Assembly (NCBI GenBank): GCA_020638975.1
Contig: JACKHN010000004.1
Location: 248,001 to 312,000, forward strand
Reading direction: 5' to 3'
Length of the DNA stretch: 64,000 nucleotides
From: Planctomycetaceae bacterium
GTDB lineage: Bacteria; Planctomycetota; Planctomycetia; Pirellulales; Pirellulaceae
Part shown: piece by piece, positions 47,714-56,604 of the stretch
Layout: the number at the start of each line of letters is the position of its first letter
How positions within the stretch are numbered: the stretch's first letter is position 1
Made by a program: the position numbers and the translations under genes
The notes under the pieces: model-generated
Seen by the model: only the letters and a program-made list of their open reading frames with translations
The model's database searches: none
What the model was told of the DNA's origin: nothing

Positions 47714-50700
47714 TTGCCGCTTCCTAATCGCTCGTAGTACTTGCGGACTTGTTCCGTGAATCGCGAAGGCACTGGATCGCGGTCCAAAGGAACAACGGCA
47801 TCGTCGGACGTTCGGCGTAGCAATTCCTCGGCAATGCGGTCGCGCAGCTCGGCCAGCGGCTTGGCGACTTGCAATTCGACCAGATCCCAGCTGGGTTCTT
47901 TGGAGTGACGTTTCAGTTCGATACGAAAGCCGCGAGCACGGTCGCGAATTCTGGCGGCTTCGGCGCGTAAATCGGGATCGTCCAGCATCTCTTCGACATC
48001 ACGTAAACGATCCGACCATTCAACGAAGTCATCGCCGCCGATCGGAGCCACGTTGTTCGGCCCGCCGGTCTGTGTTTGAAACGCACGATCGAAACCGCCA
48101 CGACTGCCGCCCGAGTTGGGCTGCTGCGAACCGCCGGGACTTTGCGGCTGACCAGATTGCGAAGGTTGTCCCGGACCATTCGAAGCAGATGGTTGCTGGC
48201 CTGGCTGCGACGCTTCGCTCGGTTGAGCTTCGGTGTTTGGCGACTGTCCAGGTTGGCCACCCTGCGGGCTCGGTTCTCCAGGCGATTGCGAATCACTGGG
48301 CGGCTGTTGGCCGCTCGGCAGGCCCGGTTGTTGTGAATCCCTAGGCGAAGGCTCGCCCGGTGATGGCGAACGGCCCGGTTGTTGACTCTCGGATGGGCTT
48401 GGTTCGCTGGATTCGTTGGGTGTCGATGATGTCCCCTCGGCGGGAGTTGGCGATTCGCCGGGTGGTTCGGTACCGCCAGGCGGCGGATTGCCATGGCCGG
48501 GTTCGGTTGGCTCGCCCTCCGGTGATTGCTCACCAGCCGTGCGTGGGTTCTGTCGTGACAATTCGCCCGCCAACTGGTTGCTCAATTGTTCTAATGCCTC
48601 GCGAGCGCGACGTAGCGCCTCGGTCTCATCGCCAAGCACGCTATCAGCCGCCTTTTCGATACCTTCTCGCAAATCGCTGATGCCTTGTCTCGCTTGAGCT
48701 TCCTCGCGTTTGGCATCTTCGACGAAGCCATATTCCAACATTCGGCGAGCCGTGTTCAACGTGGAATCAAGCTCTTGTTGTCGCGCCTTGCGAGCTGCAT
48801 CGTACAACTGGTCGGCGAGCAATGGTTCCGACTCCTCGGCCTCCATCACTGTCTCTTGCATTTTGTCGAGCAGTTGTTTCGTACGTTCGGTTTGTTGTTC
48901 CAATTCGCCCACCAATTCCTCACGATCGCCACTATCGCGTAAAGAAGTGGGGCGATTCTTGGGATCGTTCAAGGTTGCTAGACGCTCCGAAAGTTGCCTC
49001 TCGGATTCATCCAATTCACGAGCTTCCTCACGCATTTCTCGCATCTCTTCATTAAAGCGTCCGGACGCTCGCTTGCGAAACTCGTCTCGCAATTCGTCAA
49101 GATCATTCTCGGCTCGCGTGCCGGATGCCAAGGCTCGCGAGACGCGTCCTTCCTCCAAGGCCTCGGACGCTTGCCGGACATCCTCTCTTGTTTCTTCGAG
49201 TTGTTCGCGGGCGTCTGCCATCTGCTCTTGATTCTCAGGCCGTTCCATTCGCTCTTGCAACTCTTCGGTATCTCGCAAAACTTGTTGCTGCTCTTCTTGC
49301 AATCGCTTGAGCTGACGCAGGATTTCTTCGCGTTCTTCTTCGGTTTCCGCTTCTTCGAGGGCCGATTGCATCTCCTTGAGTCGCTCATTCAGATCGCTTT
49401 GCCGACGCGCGAGTTCGCCCAAGCGGTTCAGCACTTGCCGGTTCTCGCGATCCGCTTGCTCTTGCTGGCTGCGAGCAGCCTGTTCGGTTTCGTAACGGTT
49501 CTCTTCGCTGTCCAGTTCCAACTGCTGAAGCTGTTGTTGTTGGCGGGCGGAAGCGCTGCTGCTACTGCTCGAACTCTGGCTCTGTTGCGAGCGAGTAACT
49601 TCGTGCTCGCGGGCGCGAAGCTTCAGCAATGCCTGATACGCCGATTGTTCCGAGCTAAGTGCCGGCCGCAACGACGGAATGTGAGCGTCTTCGTTGGCTT
49701 TGGCAAGCGACGTCAGCGCTTGCCCCATATGCCGCAGAACTTCTTTCACATACTGCTGCGACTGTGCGTCGTTGAGTTCTGCGGCCAATTCCTCGACCTG
49801 AGCCATCGCATCGGCTTGCGACTCGGCCAACAGATTTGTGTCTTCCGCGAAGTTGTTCGTCGGCGAGTCTTTGATTTCGCGGCGAATGAGTTTCCAAGTC
49901 CCGTTGATGATCTGCTTTTGAAGCTCCGCCATCTCTTCGGCTTGCTTTGCGGTTTCGCTCTGCTCCTGCGGTTCGCCGCCTGGAGGCGATTGGCCCTCGC
50001 GAAAAATCTCTTCAAAATGTCGGACTTCGGCAAAGTACATGTCGCTGGAAACGCGACGCACTTCTCCATCCGGCCCGGTGTCCTCGGCCCAGAAGTGATA
50101 AGAGAGCAACTGGTCTGGCTCAGCTTCCAATTCTTCGAGTGCGACCAAGTGCTCAATCATCGTGCGCGACTTGGCAGGAGCTGCTTCGCCGAGCAAGACG
50201 TCCGTAGGCTCGATTCCGCCCATGGCGTACGCGAAACCGAAACGCGTGACGCCAAAGTCATCCCACACGTTGGCCTTCAAGTCCAACTCCTCAATCGGCG
50301 AGACTCGCGTATCACGCGAGGGTTGGACGAGTTTTAAGTCGGGCGGCTTGTTGGGCAGCACGTTGATGGTGATCGTAGGAGGCTGCTTGTTCATTCGACC
50401 GTCGGCATCGACCAATTCCAACTCGTATCGACGCGACTCGGCCAGCACGATCGACGTCGAGTACAGCGATTCTGCCTCGTCCGCCAGCTGCAATGCAATC
50501 GACTCACCATCCTTGGCGACCAACCGTGCTGAAGCGACGGGCTTGTTCAAATAGCAAAGCAACTCCAATCGCGTTCCAACGACCGCCGAAACGCGTCGCA
50601 CATCTTGAATAAATCGCTCTTCGAGCGACGTGTAGCTTGGGAACGTGAGCTTCGCGTCGGAACGCACCAACGTCGGATACTCGAAGACGGTGACTTGGTA

Positions 50701-51504
50701 CGTCTCGCTCGTCTTGTCAGCGTACTCGACATGATAAGACAGCGGCTGGTTAACTTCGGGCACACGCCCACCGAACACGGCATCTTTTAGCGGCTTCGTC
50801 ATCGGCAGGCGAATCGTCGTGCCGTCTGCATCGTAGACGAGCGTTGCATCCAATGGCGTTGCATCCTGGAATCGAGCCAATACCAGCAAGCCCGTACCGC
50901 GTTCGACTTCGGTATCGCCGGGTTCGACAGTGAGTTCGAACGATTCGGCACGTGTGAGGATCGGTGCATCCGGTTGCTCTGCTAGGATCGCCAGGGGCGG
51001 ATGTGCTTCCTGATTGAGCAGCAGCACCGCACCGATGAAGACAACGAAAGCAATCAAATGAGCAACATGTGCCGTGAGCAACCGCGACCACGGAACAACG
51101 CGTTTCCAGGTATAGGCATACGAGTGGTGCAGTGTGTCTTGGATGACGGTTGATTGCAGGTAACTGAATCGGCCATTCTCTAACTTCGGCTGTTGTGCGA
51201 CCGCAGCCAGCAAGGCAGCTCGCAGTTCGGGGTACGCATCTTCAACACGTTGTGCTACCCAGCGATAGTCTCGCGCCGTCCGCATCGCGGCGATCCCGAC
51301 GATCAGCGCACCAAGTATCGCTGCCCCTCCGATGATCGGACCGGCGAAGGGTGAATACAAGCCAACGCTCTGGTTCATCGCCAGGGCAACGACCGCAGCA
51401 ATCGCCGCCAATATCCACACGACCGACCAACTCATGATCACGCGCAGATGACGAAAGCGTCCTGCGGCCTTTTCGAGCTGACGAAGCAAACGGCGTTCGA
51501 TCAT
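47710..51504 (-). CDS. DUF4175-like membrane coiled-coil protein
   Basis: A 1264-residue protein. Membrane helices lie near the N-terminus (SVVWILAAIAAVVALAM, FAGPIIGGAAILGALIVGIA, LIAFVVFIGAVLLL). Beta-domains to about residue 500 follow, then a very long Glu/Arg/Gln coiled coil (about 510-980). A Pro/Ser/Gln/Gly low-complexity stretch spans about 986-1130, and a short conserved tail ends the protein. It is likely an extracytoplasmic scaffold working with the vWA proteins. Both ends overlap neighbours by ATGA. I start at MIERRLLRQ (51504). Confidence 0.75.
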   Translation of the reverse strand: MIERRLLRQLEKAAGRFRHLRVIMSWSVVWILAAIAAVVALAMNQSVGLYSPFAGPIIGGAAILGALIVGIAAMRTARDYRWVAQRVEDAYPELRAALLAAVAQQPKLENGRFSYLQSTVIQDTLHHSYAYTWKRVVPWSRLLTAHVAHLIAFVVFIGAVLLLNQEAHPPLAILAEQPDAPILTRAESFELTVEPGDTEVERGTGLLVLARFQDATPLDATLVYDADGTTIRLPMTKPLKDAVFGGRVPEVNQPLSYHVEYADKTSETYQVTVFEYPTLVRSDAKLTFPSYTSLEERFIQDVRRVSAVVGTRLELLCYLNKPVASARLVAKDGESIALQLADEAESLYSTSIVLAESRRYELELVDADGRMNKQPPTITINVLPNKPPDLKLVQPSRDTRVSPIEELDLKANVWDDFGVTRFGFAYAMGGIEPTDVLLGEAAPAKSRTMIEHLVALEELEAEPDQLLSYHFWAEDTGPDGEVRRVSSDMYFAEVRHFEEIFREGQSPPGGEPQEQSETAKQAEEMAELQKQIINGTWKLIRREIKDSPTNNFAEDTNLLAESQADAMAQVEELAAELNDAQSQQYVKEVLRHMGQALTSLAKANEDAHIPSLRPALSSEQSAYQALLKLRAREHEVTRSQQSQSSSSSSSASARQQQQLQQLELDSEENRYETEQAARSQQEQADRENRQVLNRLGELARRQSDLNERLKEMQSALEEAETEEEREEILRQLKRLQEEQQQVLRDTEELQERMERPENQEQMADAREQLEETREDVRQASEALEEGRVSRALASGTRAENDLDELRDEFRKRASGRFNEEMREMREEARELDESERQLSERLATLNDPKNRPTSLRDSGDREELVGELEQQTERTKQLLDKMQETVMEAEESEPLLADQLYDAARKARQQELDSTLNTARRMLEYGFVEDAKREEAQARQGISDLREGIEKAADSVLGDETEALRRAREALEQLSNQLAGELSRQNPRTAGEQSPEGEPTEPGHGNPPPGGTEPPGESPTPAEGTSSTPNESSEPSPSESQQPGRSPSPGEPSPRDSQQPGLPSGQQPPSDSQSPGEPSPQGGQPGQSPNTEAQPSEASQPGQQPSASNGPGQPSQSGQPQSPGGSQQPNSGGSRGGFDRAFQTQTGGPNNVAPIGGDDFVEWSDRLRDVEEMLDDPDLRAEAARIRDRARGFRIELKRHSKEPSWDLVELQVAKPLAELRDRIAEELLRRTSDDAVVPLDRDPVPSRFTEQVRKYYERLGSGK

Positions 51505-53618
51505 TCGACGTCTCCTGCAGAGCGTGTACGAGTTCGCGACCCACGTCCGGCCAACCACGTTTCGAGGGCTAGCACTCCCAACACCACCACGATCAGCCAT
51601 CGCCACAATTGTTGCTGCGATTCCAATTCGATGTCTCGCAATTGGCGTTGCCGATCCGATTCTTCTTCGCGCGTGGCATGTTCACCTAACTGAATGCCGA
51701 GTTCGGAAAGTTGTTCCAGGTCCATCATTGCGGTGTCGGTCTCGCGAGCCATCAGATTCACCGCAAAGCGAATCGGGACAGTGCCTCCCTGAATCTCGTA
51801 GATCCCTGGCTCATCGGTCTCGCGAAACCAGTGGTCTTCGTCATCCAACTCCGTCTTCGTACCGTTCGGTTTCGTGACGGTAAACAGCTTCGTGTCGGCT
51901 GGCATGGGGACAGCATCTCCGACCACAAAGGAAGGCATCTCGACCGGGCTGCCGGCCGCTTGGTCCAGCATCGTGTTTAACAGTGGCACGAATTTTGTCG
52001 ACAACGCAAGCTGGCTGTCATCGGGGTGCCATCCACTTGCCAAGACATAGAGCTTTCCGTTGCCGATTGTGTACTGCCAAAACGCCGGATCGCCATTATC
52101 AAAATTCGCCAAGACGTCGGCCGTGTGTTCGCTGATCAGTGCAAAACGCTGATGATTCCAAAAATGAATCTTGGTGAAGTCGCTGTATCGCGGTGTTGCG
52201 AATGGCTTGAACAAAGGGTGCGAGAAATCGATGTCGACGAACATGCGGTAATCGCCATCGCGTGTACCGGTTTCGCTGGGGATGTAGTCGATTTCGTCGA
52301 AGGTTGCGGCCAGCGATGTGGCCGATTCTGCAGTCGTCGGCACGATTAGGGCCGATCCGCCGCTTTGGACATACCCGTTCAGACGCTCGAATCCCGCCTT
52401 TGTGAGCGGAGCGGTCAGAACCGCTAATCTGGTGGTCAGTGTGAGCGTGGCAAGCGATTCGTCAGGCGGCTGAGTCGCCAACTGCACTTTGCGCTGAGGC
52501 GTTTCACTTAACGCGAGGTCCAGGTAGTACAGCAAACCCGCCGGATCGTCCGGCTTGTCGCTACCGATATAAACTAGTTCGACTTCGTCCTGTACTTGGG
52601 GCACAACATAAAACGTGTTGTCGAACTGGGCTGCATCGCCGGTCAAAACCAAGCGATCACTCGACTCCTGGCCGGTCAGTTGCGGCAGTTGGACCACGCG
52701 GCTTTGTCCTGCAGGCACGTAAATGGGGACTGTCTTGTAGGGTGGGCTGTGCCCACCATCCGCGTCGGTCTTGGTGGGCCCAGCCCACCCTACGTGGAAT
52801 TGGTCGACCGACGAGTCGACCGAATTGGCGACACGTACGCGAATTGTGTCGATCGATTCGGATTCGTCTTCCGTTCGCAGCAGGGATAGCGTTCCGTTCG
52901 ATGGGTCAGCAGGATCGATCGACAAGACAGCAACGCGAACTTCTTCCGGCCATTCGTATCCTTGGACGGCCTTGAGGTCAGCTCCTTGCTGCATGTCGCT
53001 AATGACCATGATCTGAGCCACCGCGAGTGTATCGGTTTCATCGGTCGATAGGGTCAGTTCCTCAGCGATCGTCACTAACGCGGTGCCCAAGTCGGAGTGT
53101 TGCCACGAGGGTGACAGCTCAGTCGCCTTCGTTCGAACGACTTCGTGAGTGCTCTTCTCCAGTCGCATCGTCGCTTGCTCCGCAAAGGGTACAACGGCAG
53201 TCACTTCGCCATCGAACGTGTAGAGAGCCACCTCGTCGGCAGGATCGAGATCGTCGAGCGTGTGATTCAGCTTGGTGATCGCTTGCTGCCAAACGCCATC
53301 GCGTTGCATGCTGGCGCTGGTATCCAGCAGGATTGCCACGCGCCGGCCTCTCACCCCGTCGAGCGACAGATTCGCGACTTGCCGCAAGAACGGTCGAGCA
53401 AAGGCCATGGCCAGCAAGATCAAAGCCGCAGCTCGCAGCAACAACAACAGCCAATTCTCGATCCGACTGCGTCGAGTCAGTCGTGGTGGCGAGGGCGATA
53501 AGAACATCAGCGAGCTGAACTGTTGTCGACCGCGAGGCGTCCGCCGAATCAAGTGAAACAGAATCGGCAGGCTGATTGCAGCGAGTCCGAGGAAATAGAG
53601 CGGAGCGAGTAGACTCAT
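51501..53618 (-). CDS. BatA/vWA-domain membrane protein
   Basis: A 705-residue protein. A BatA N-terminal helix pair (LYFLGLAAISLPILFHLI, NWLLLLLRAAALILLAMAFARPF) precedes a vWA domain with the metal motif DTSAS (in ILLDTSASMQ). A second Rossmann-like region and a C-terminal helix (WLIVVVLGVLALETWLAG) follow. Residues 276-294 are encoded by a palindromic hairpin element (52737-52793) that keeps the reading frame. Start MSLLAPLYFLG (53618) overlaps the DUF58 stop by ATGA. Confidence 0.87.
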   Translation of the reverse strand: MSLLAPLYFLGLAAISLPILFHLIRRTPRGRQQFSSLMFLSPSPPRLTRRSRIENWLLLLLRAAALILLAMAFARPFLRQVANLSLDGVRGRRVAILLDTSASMQRDGVWQQAITKLNHTLDDLDPADEVALYTFDGEVTAVVPFAEQATMRLEKSTHEVVRTKATELSPSWQHSDLGTALVTIAEELTLSTDETDTLAVAQIMVISDMQQGADLKAVQGYEWPEEVRVAVLSIDPADPSNGTLSLLRTEDESESIDTIRVRVANSVDSSVDQFHVGWAGPTKTDADGGHSPPYKTVPIYVPAGQSRVVQLPQLTGQESSDRLVLTGDAAQFDNTFYVVPQVQDEVELVYIGSDKPDDPAGLLYYLDLALSETPQRKVQLATQPPDESLATLTLTTRLAVLTAPLTKAGFERLNGYVQSGGSALIVPTTAESATSLAATFDEIDYIPSETGTRDGDYRMFVDIDFSHPLFKPFATPRYSDFTKIHFWNHQRFALISEHTADVLANFDNGDPAFWQYTIGNGKLYVLASGWHPDDSQLALSTKFVPLLNTMLDQAAGSPVEMPSFVVGDAVPMPADTKLFTVTKPNGTKTELDDEDHWFRETDEPGIYEIQGGTVPIRFAVNLMARETDTAMMDLEQLSELGIQLGEHATREEESDRQRQLRDIELESQQQLWRWLIVVVLGVLALETWLAGRGSRTRTRSAGDVE
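52737..52793. repeat. 57-bp hairpin element inside the BatA-like gene
   Basis: The arms 52737-52758 and 52772-52793 pair at 21 of 22 positions, ending GTAGGG/CCCTAC. The length is 57 bases (19 codons), so the frame is kept. The encoded VGWAGPT...GGHSPPYKT peptide has the composition of a translated repeat, not of the surrounding domain. Confidence 0.85.
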
Positions 53619-54604
53619 GATGTCGCGCTCCGGGACGATCTCTGTCGGCGAGCGACTTGACGACCGCGACGCATCCGCGCGTGCATGAAGTCGAACAGTG
53701 TCAGCTCCAGCGGTTGGTCGGTCGTCAATTGATAGTAGTCGATACCCAAATTGGCGCAAGTCTTCTTGATCGCTTGCTCGTGTTCCGCGAAACGCTCGAG
53801 GTAATTGCTTCGCACGCCTTCGGGATCGACGTAGAGTTCGCGTCCGGACTCAAGATCCTCGAACATTGCTGGATCGGAGAATTCGAAGGTGACCTCTGTG
53901 GGATCGAGCACACGCAGTAAGACGATGTCGTGGCCGCGCGATCGCAAGTATCCAAGCTGGGTTTCGAGCGCGTCGATCGGAGCAAGCAGATCAGAAATCA
54001 GCACAACCATTCCGCGTTTTGTGACGGTTCGTGCAATCTGCTCGATGGCAGGGCCAACATCGGTTGCCTTGCCCGACACCGACTTTTCCAGGCACATCAT
54101 CAAACGATGCAAGTGTCCTGGCCGGAATCGTGCCGGTAGGTATTCGACAATGTGCTCGTCAAATGTCACCAATCCCGCAGCATCACGTTGGAGCGACAAA
54201 AAGTAGGCAAGCGTCGCGGCGGCGGTTCGCGCGTAGTCAACCTTCTCGTAACCACGCGAGCCGTATCCCATCGAACGGCTCATGTCGAGTAAGACGTGGC
54301 AGCGGAGATTCGTTTCGTCCTCAAACCGCTTGATGTAGTAGCGATCCGAACGAGCGTACAGCCGCCAATCAAGATACCGCAGGTCGTCGCCGGGCGTGTA
54401 CTGACGATATTCGCTGAACTCGACCGAGAAGCCGTGGTACGGGCTACGATGCAAGCCGCTGAAGAAGCCCTCGACGATTACCTTGGCTCGCATCTGGAGA
54501 TTCTTGATCTTCATCAGCGAACTAGGATCTACAAACGAAGCGGACCCGGCACGCATCGAAGTGTGTTCGGTCGCATTAGTTTGTTGATCGGAGGCGGTTG
54601 CCAT
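53615..54604 (-). CDS. DUF58 domain protein
   Basis: A 329-residue cytoplasmic protein. The DUF58 signature DDLRYLDWRLYARSDRYYIKRF leads into a vWA-like fold with metal motif DMSRSMGYG. The C-terminus is basic. DUF58 proteins accompany MoxR ATPases and probably act as their substrate adaptors. The gene follows MoxR by 11 bases and overlaps the BatA-like gene by ATGA. Confidence 0.92.
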   Translation of the reverse strand: MATASDQQTNATEHTSMRAGSASFVDPSSLMKIKNLQMRAKVIVEGFFSGLHRSPYHGFSVEFSEYRQYTPGDDLRYLDWRLYARSDRYYIKRFEDETNLRCHVLLDMSRSMGYGSRGYEKVDYARTAAATLAYFLSLQRDAAGLVTFDEHIVEYLPARFRPGHLHRLMMCLEKSVSGKATDVGPAIEQIARTVTKRGMVVLISDLLAPIDALETQLGYLRSRGHDIVLLRVLDPTEVTFEFSDPAMFEDLESGRELYVDPEGVRSNYLERFAEHEQAIKKTCANLGIDYYQLTTDQPLELTLFDFMHARMRRGRQVARRQRSSRSATS

Positions 54605-54615
54605 CTAGAGTTCCA

Positions 54616-55647
54616 TTACGACGCGTTTAGCGGAGCCGAAATTGTTGCGAGCAATTTATCAATGACGGTGTCGACCGAGACGCCTTCCGCCTCGGCGCGA
54701 TATCCGATCAGGATGCGATGTCGGAAGGTGGAGTGAACGAGAGCTCGAATGTCTTCGAGCGTGACGTGAGCACGGCCTTCAAACAACGCTCGGGCCTTGG
54801 CGCCCAACACGAGGTATTGCGCCGCGCGAAGCCCTGCTCCCCAACTGACCCAATCGTTAACGAACGCCGGTGTACCCTGTTGGTGTGGACGACTAGCGCC
54901 AGCCAGTCGCACCGCATAGCGAACGAGTTCTTCGGCGATCGGCACGCGGCGGACAACCTCGTGAAACCGCCTGACATCCTCGCCGGTAAATAGCGCCTCA
55001 ATCGTTTCGGGACGCACCGATGTCGTCTGCGAGACCACTGCCACTTCGTCGTCTTCTGGCAGATAGTCCAGATAGATATTGAACATGAAGCGATCGAGCT
55101 GTGCTTCGGGCAGCGGATAGGTCCCTTCCATCTCGATCGGATTCTGCGTCGCTAGGACGAAGAAAGGCTCTTCGAGCGGATACCGGACGCCTGCCGCAGT
55201 CACTTGATGTTCTTGCATCGCTTCGAGCAACGCCGCTTGCGTCTTCGGCGGCGTGCGATTGATTTCGTCGGCCAAGATGACATTCGCGAAGATCGGTCCT
55301 TTGACGAACTGCATGCGGCGATGACCATCGGAAGTTTCTTCTAGAATTTCCGTCCCGGTGATGTCGGCCGGCATCAGATCTGGGGTGAACTGAATGCGTT
55401 GAAACTTGAGATGAAAGATCTGTGCGATGGAACGGACGAGCAACGTCTTGGCCAGTCCGGGAGCCCCCGTGAGCAGGCAATGTCCGCCAGCGAACAGGCT
55501 GATCAACAATTGCTCGACCGCCGCTTTCTGGCCGACGATGGCTTTGGAAAGTTCGCTCTCAATGCGACTCCGGCTTTCGCGAAGTTGCTCGACGACTTGT
55601 TGCTCGGCTTCGTAGGTGTTTAGTTCCGTCGTCACAAGCGTCTCCAT
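54616..55647 (-). CDS. MoxR-family AAA+ ATPase
   Basis: A 343-residue ATPase. Walker A is GAPGLAKTLLV, Walker B is VILADEINRTPPKTQAALLEAM, and sensor motif FVLATQNPIEMEGTYPLPEAQLDRF follows. MoxR ATPases remodel vWA-containing complexes, here presumably the DUF58 and BatA-like products. I start at METLVTTEL (55647); the longer frame to 55755 is hairpin sequence. An alternative is the downstream Asn-Thr-Tyr region, but the chosen ATG is nearest to the family's length. Confidence 0.95.
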   Translation of the reverse strand: METLVTTELNTYEAEQQVVEQLRESRSRIESELSKAIVGQKAAVEQLLISLFAGGHCLLTGAPGLAKTLLVRSIAQIFHLKFQRIQFTPDLMPADITGTEILEETSDGHRRMQFVKGPIFANVILADEINRTPPKTQAALLEAMQEHQVTAAGVRYPLEEPFFVLATQNPIEMEGTYPLPEAQLDRFMFNIYLDYLPEDDEVAVVSQTTSVRPETIEALFTGEDVRRFHEVVRRVPIAEELVRYAVRLAGASRPHQQGTPAFVNDWVSWGAGLRAAQYLVLGAKARALFEGRAHVTLEDIRALVHSTFRHRILIGYRAEAEGVSVDTVIDKLLATISAPLNAS

Positions 55648-55696
55648 CACAGAATTGTTGAATGCGGAAGCTAATGCTTCCCTGGATTTCGATCGT

Positions 55697-55756
55697 CGTG
55701 TGCCACTGGCTGTGCCAGTGCCTCTCCTGTCGCACTGGCACAGCCAGTGGCACACG
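55697..55756. repeat. Perfect 24-bp-stem hairpin between DUF4159 and MoxR genes
   Basis: The arms 55697-55720 and 55733-55756 are exact reverse complements with a 12-base loop. It lies in the largest gap (138 bases) of the operon, so it may separate two expression blocks. Confidence 0.9.
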
Positions 55757-55785
55757 AACTCAAGTAGTCAAATTCGCTTCATCTC

Positions 55786-56604
55786 TCAGTGTGTCATTGC
55801 ATAAACGACGATGTTAATTCCTAGTGGATATGCGTACTTCTCGGAAAACTCGCGGAAGTAAGTGGGATCAACGCCCTCTCGCTCCCAGCCGTCTCCGAGG
55901 TCGGTGTTGTGGCAAATCAAAGCCATCATACGGCCCTTGTCGTCAAAGATCGCGCGATAGTGCGGTTCTTGAGCGTCCCAACGTTCGTAGGTGCGACCTG
56001 AGTTTAGATAGCCAATGCTCGGGATCTGTGGCTTGATGTCGAGATCGTAGACAAGGTGGAAAATTTCGTGACTGAGCGGCAACTCTTCCGGTTCACGATC
56101 AGGAAACACACGTTTGATCTGCGTATAGAACTGATACCACTCATCCTCGCCCCAGAAATCGTCCACCATCAGAAAGCCGCCGTTGTTAAGGTAACGCCGC
56201 AGCGCGACGACCTCTTCTTCCATCAGGATCATGTCGCCGGGTTCGATGATGTAGATGAAGGGATAGTCGAACAGAGTCTCGTCGGTCAGTTCCAGGACGA
56301 TCCCATTCGGATCAACTTCCATCGACGTCAGTTCTTGCAAGCGGAACGAGAAGTTGATGTCGGCGTCCAAGTAGTCCGTCCGCCACTTGTCGCGGCCGCC
56401 GTACGATGTGTATTTGATGCGGGCGAACATGAACGTGTCATGCTTGAACTCTTTGTCGACATCCCACAGCGGTATACCGCCGCGATCTTGAAGATTGGTT
56501 GGATCGGGCATCCGACCGCGATACCAGCGTTGGCCGACACTAATTCCCCCGAGCGTCAACAGAAACGCAATGGAGCACACTATTACGAGTTTGTTTGATT
56601 TCAC
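55786..56604 (-). CDS. DUF4159 domain protein
   Basis: A 272-residue protein with an N-terminal membrane anchor (LVIVCSIAFLLTLGGISVG). A DUF4159 domain follows, with FMFARIKYTSYGG, an LDADINFSFRL stretch, GGFLMVDDFWG and IGYLNSGRTYERWD. The fold is glutamine-amidotransferase-like without a catalytic Cys; function unknown. The start is a GTG overlapping the TPR gene's TGA (56601-56604). Confidence 0.9.
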   Translation of the reverse strand: MKSNKLVIVCSIAFLLTLGGISVGQRWYRGRMPDPTNLQDRGGIPLWDVDKEFKHDTFMFARIKYTSYGGRDKWRTDYLDADINFSFRLQELTSMEVDPNGIVLELTDETLFDYPFIYIIEPGDMILMEEEVVALRRYLNNGGFLMVDDFWGEDEWYQFYTQIKRVFPDREPEELPLSHEIFHLVYDLDIKPQIPSIGYLNSGRTYERWDAQEPHYRAIFDDKGRMMALICHNTDLGDGWEREGVDPTYFREFSEKYAYPLGINIVVYAMTH

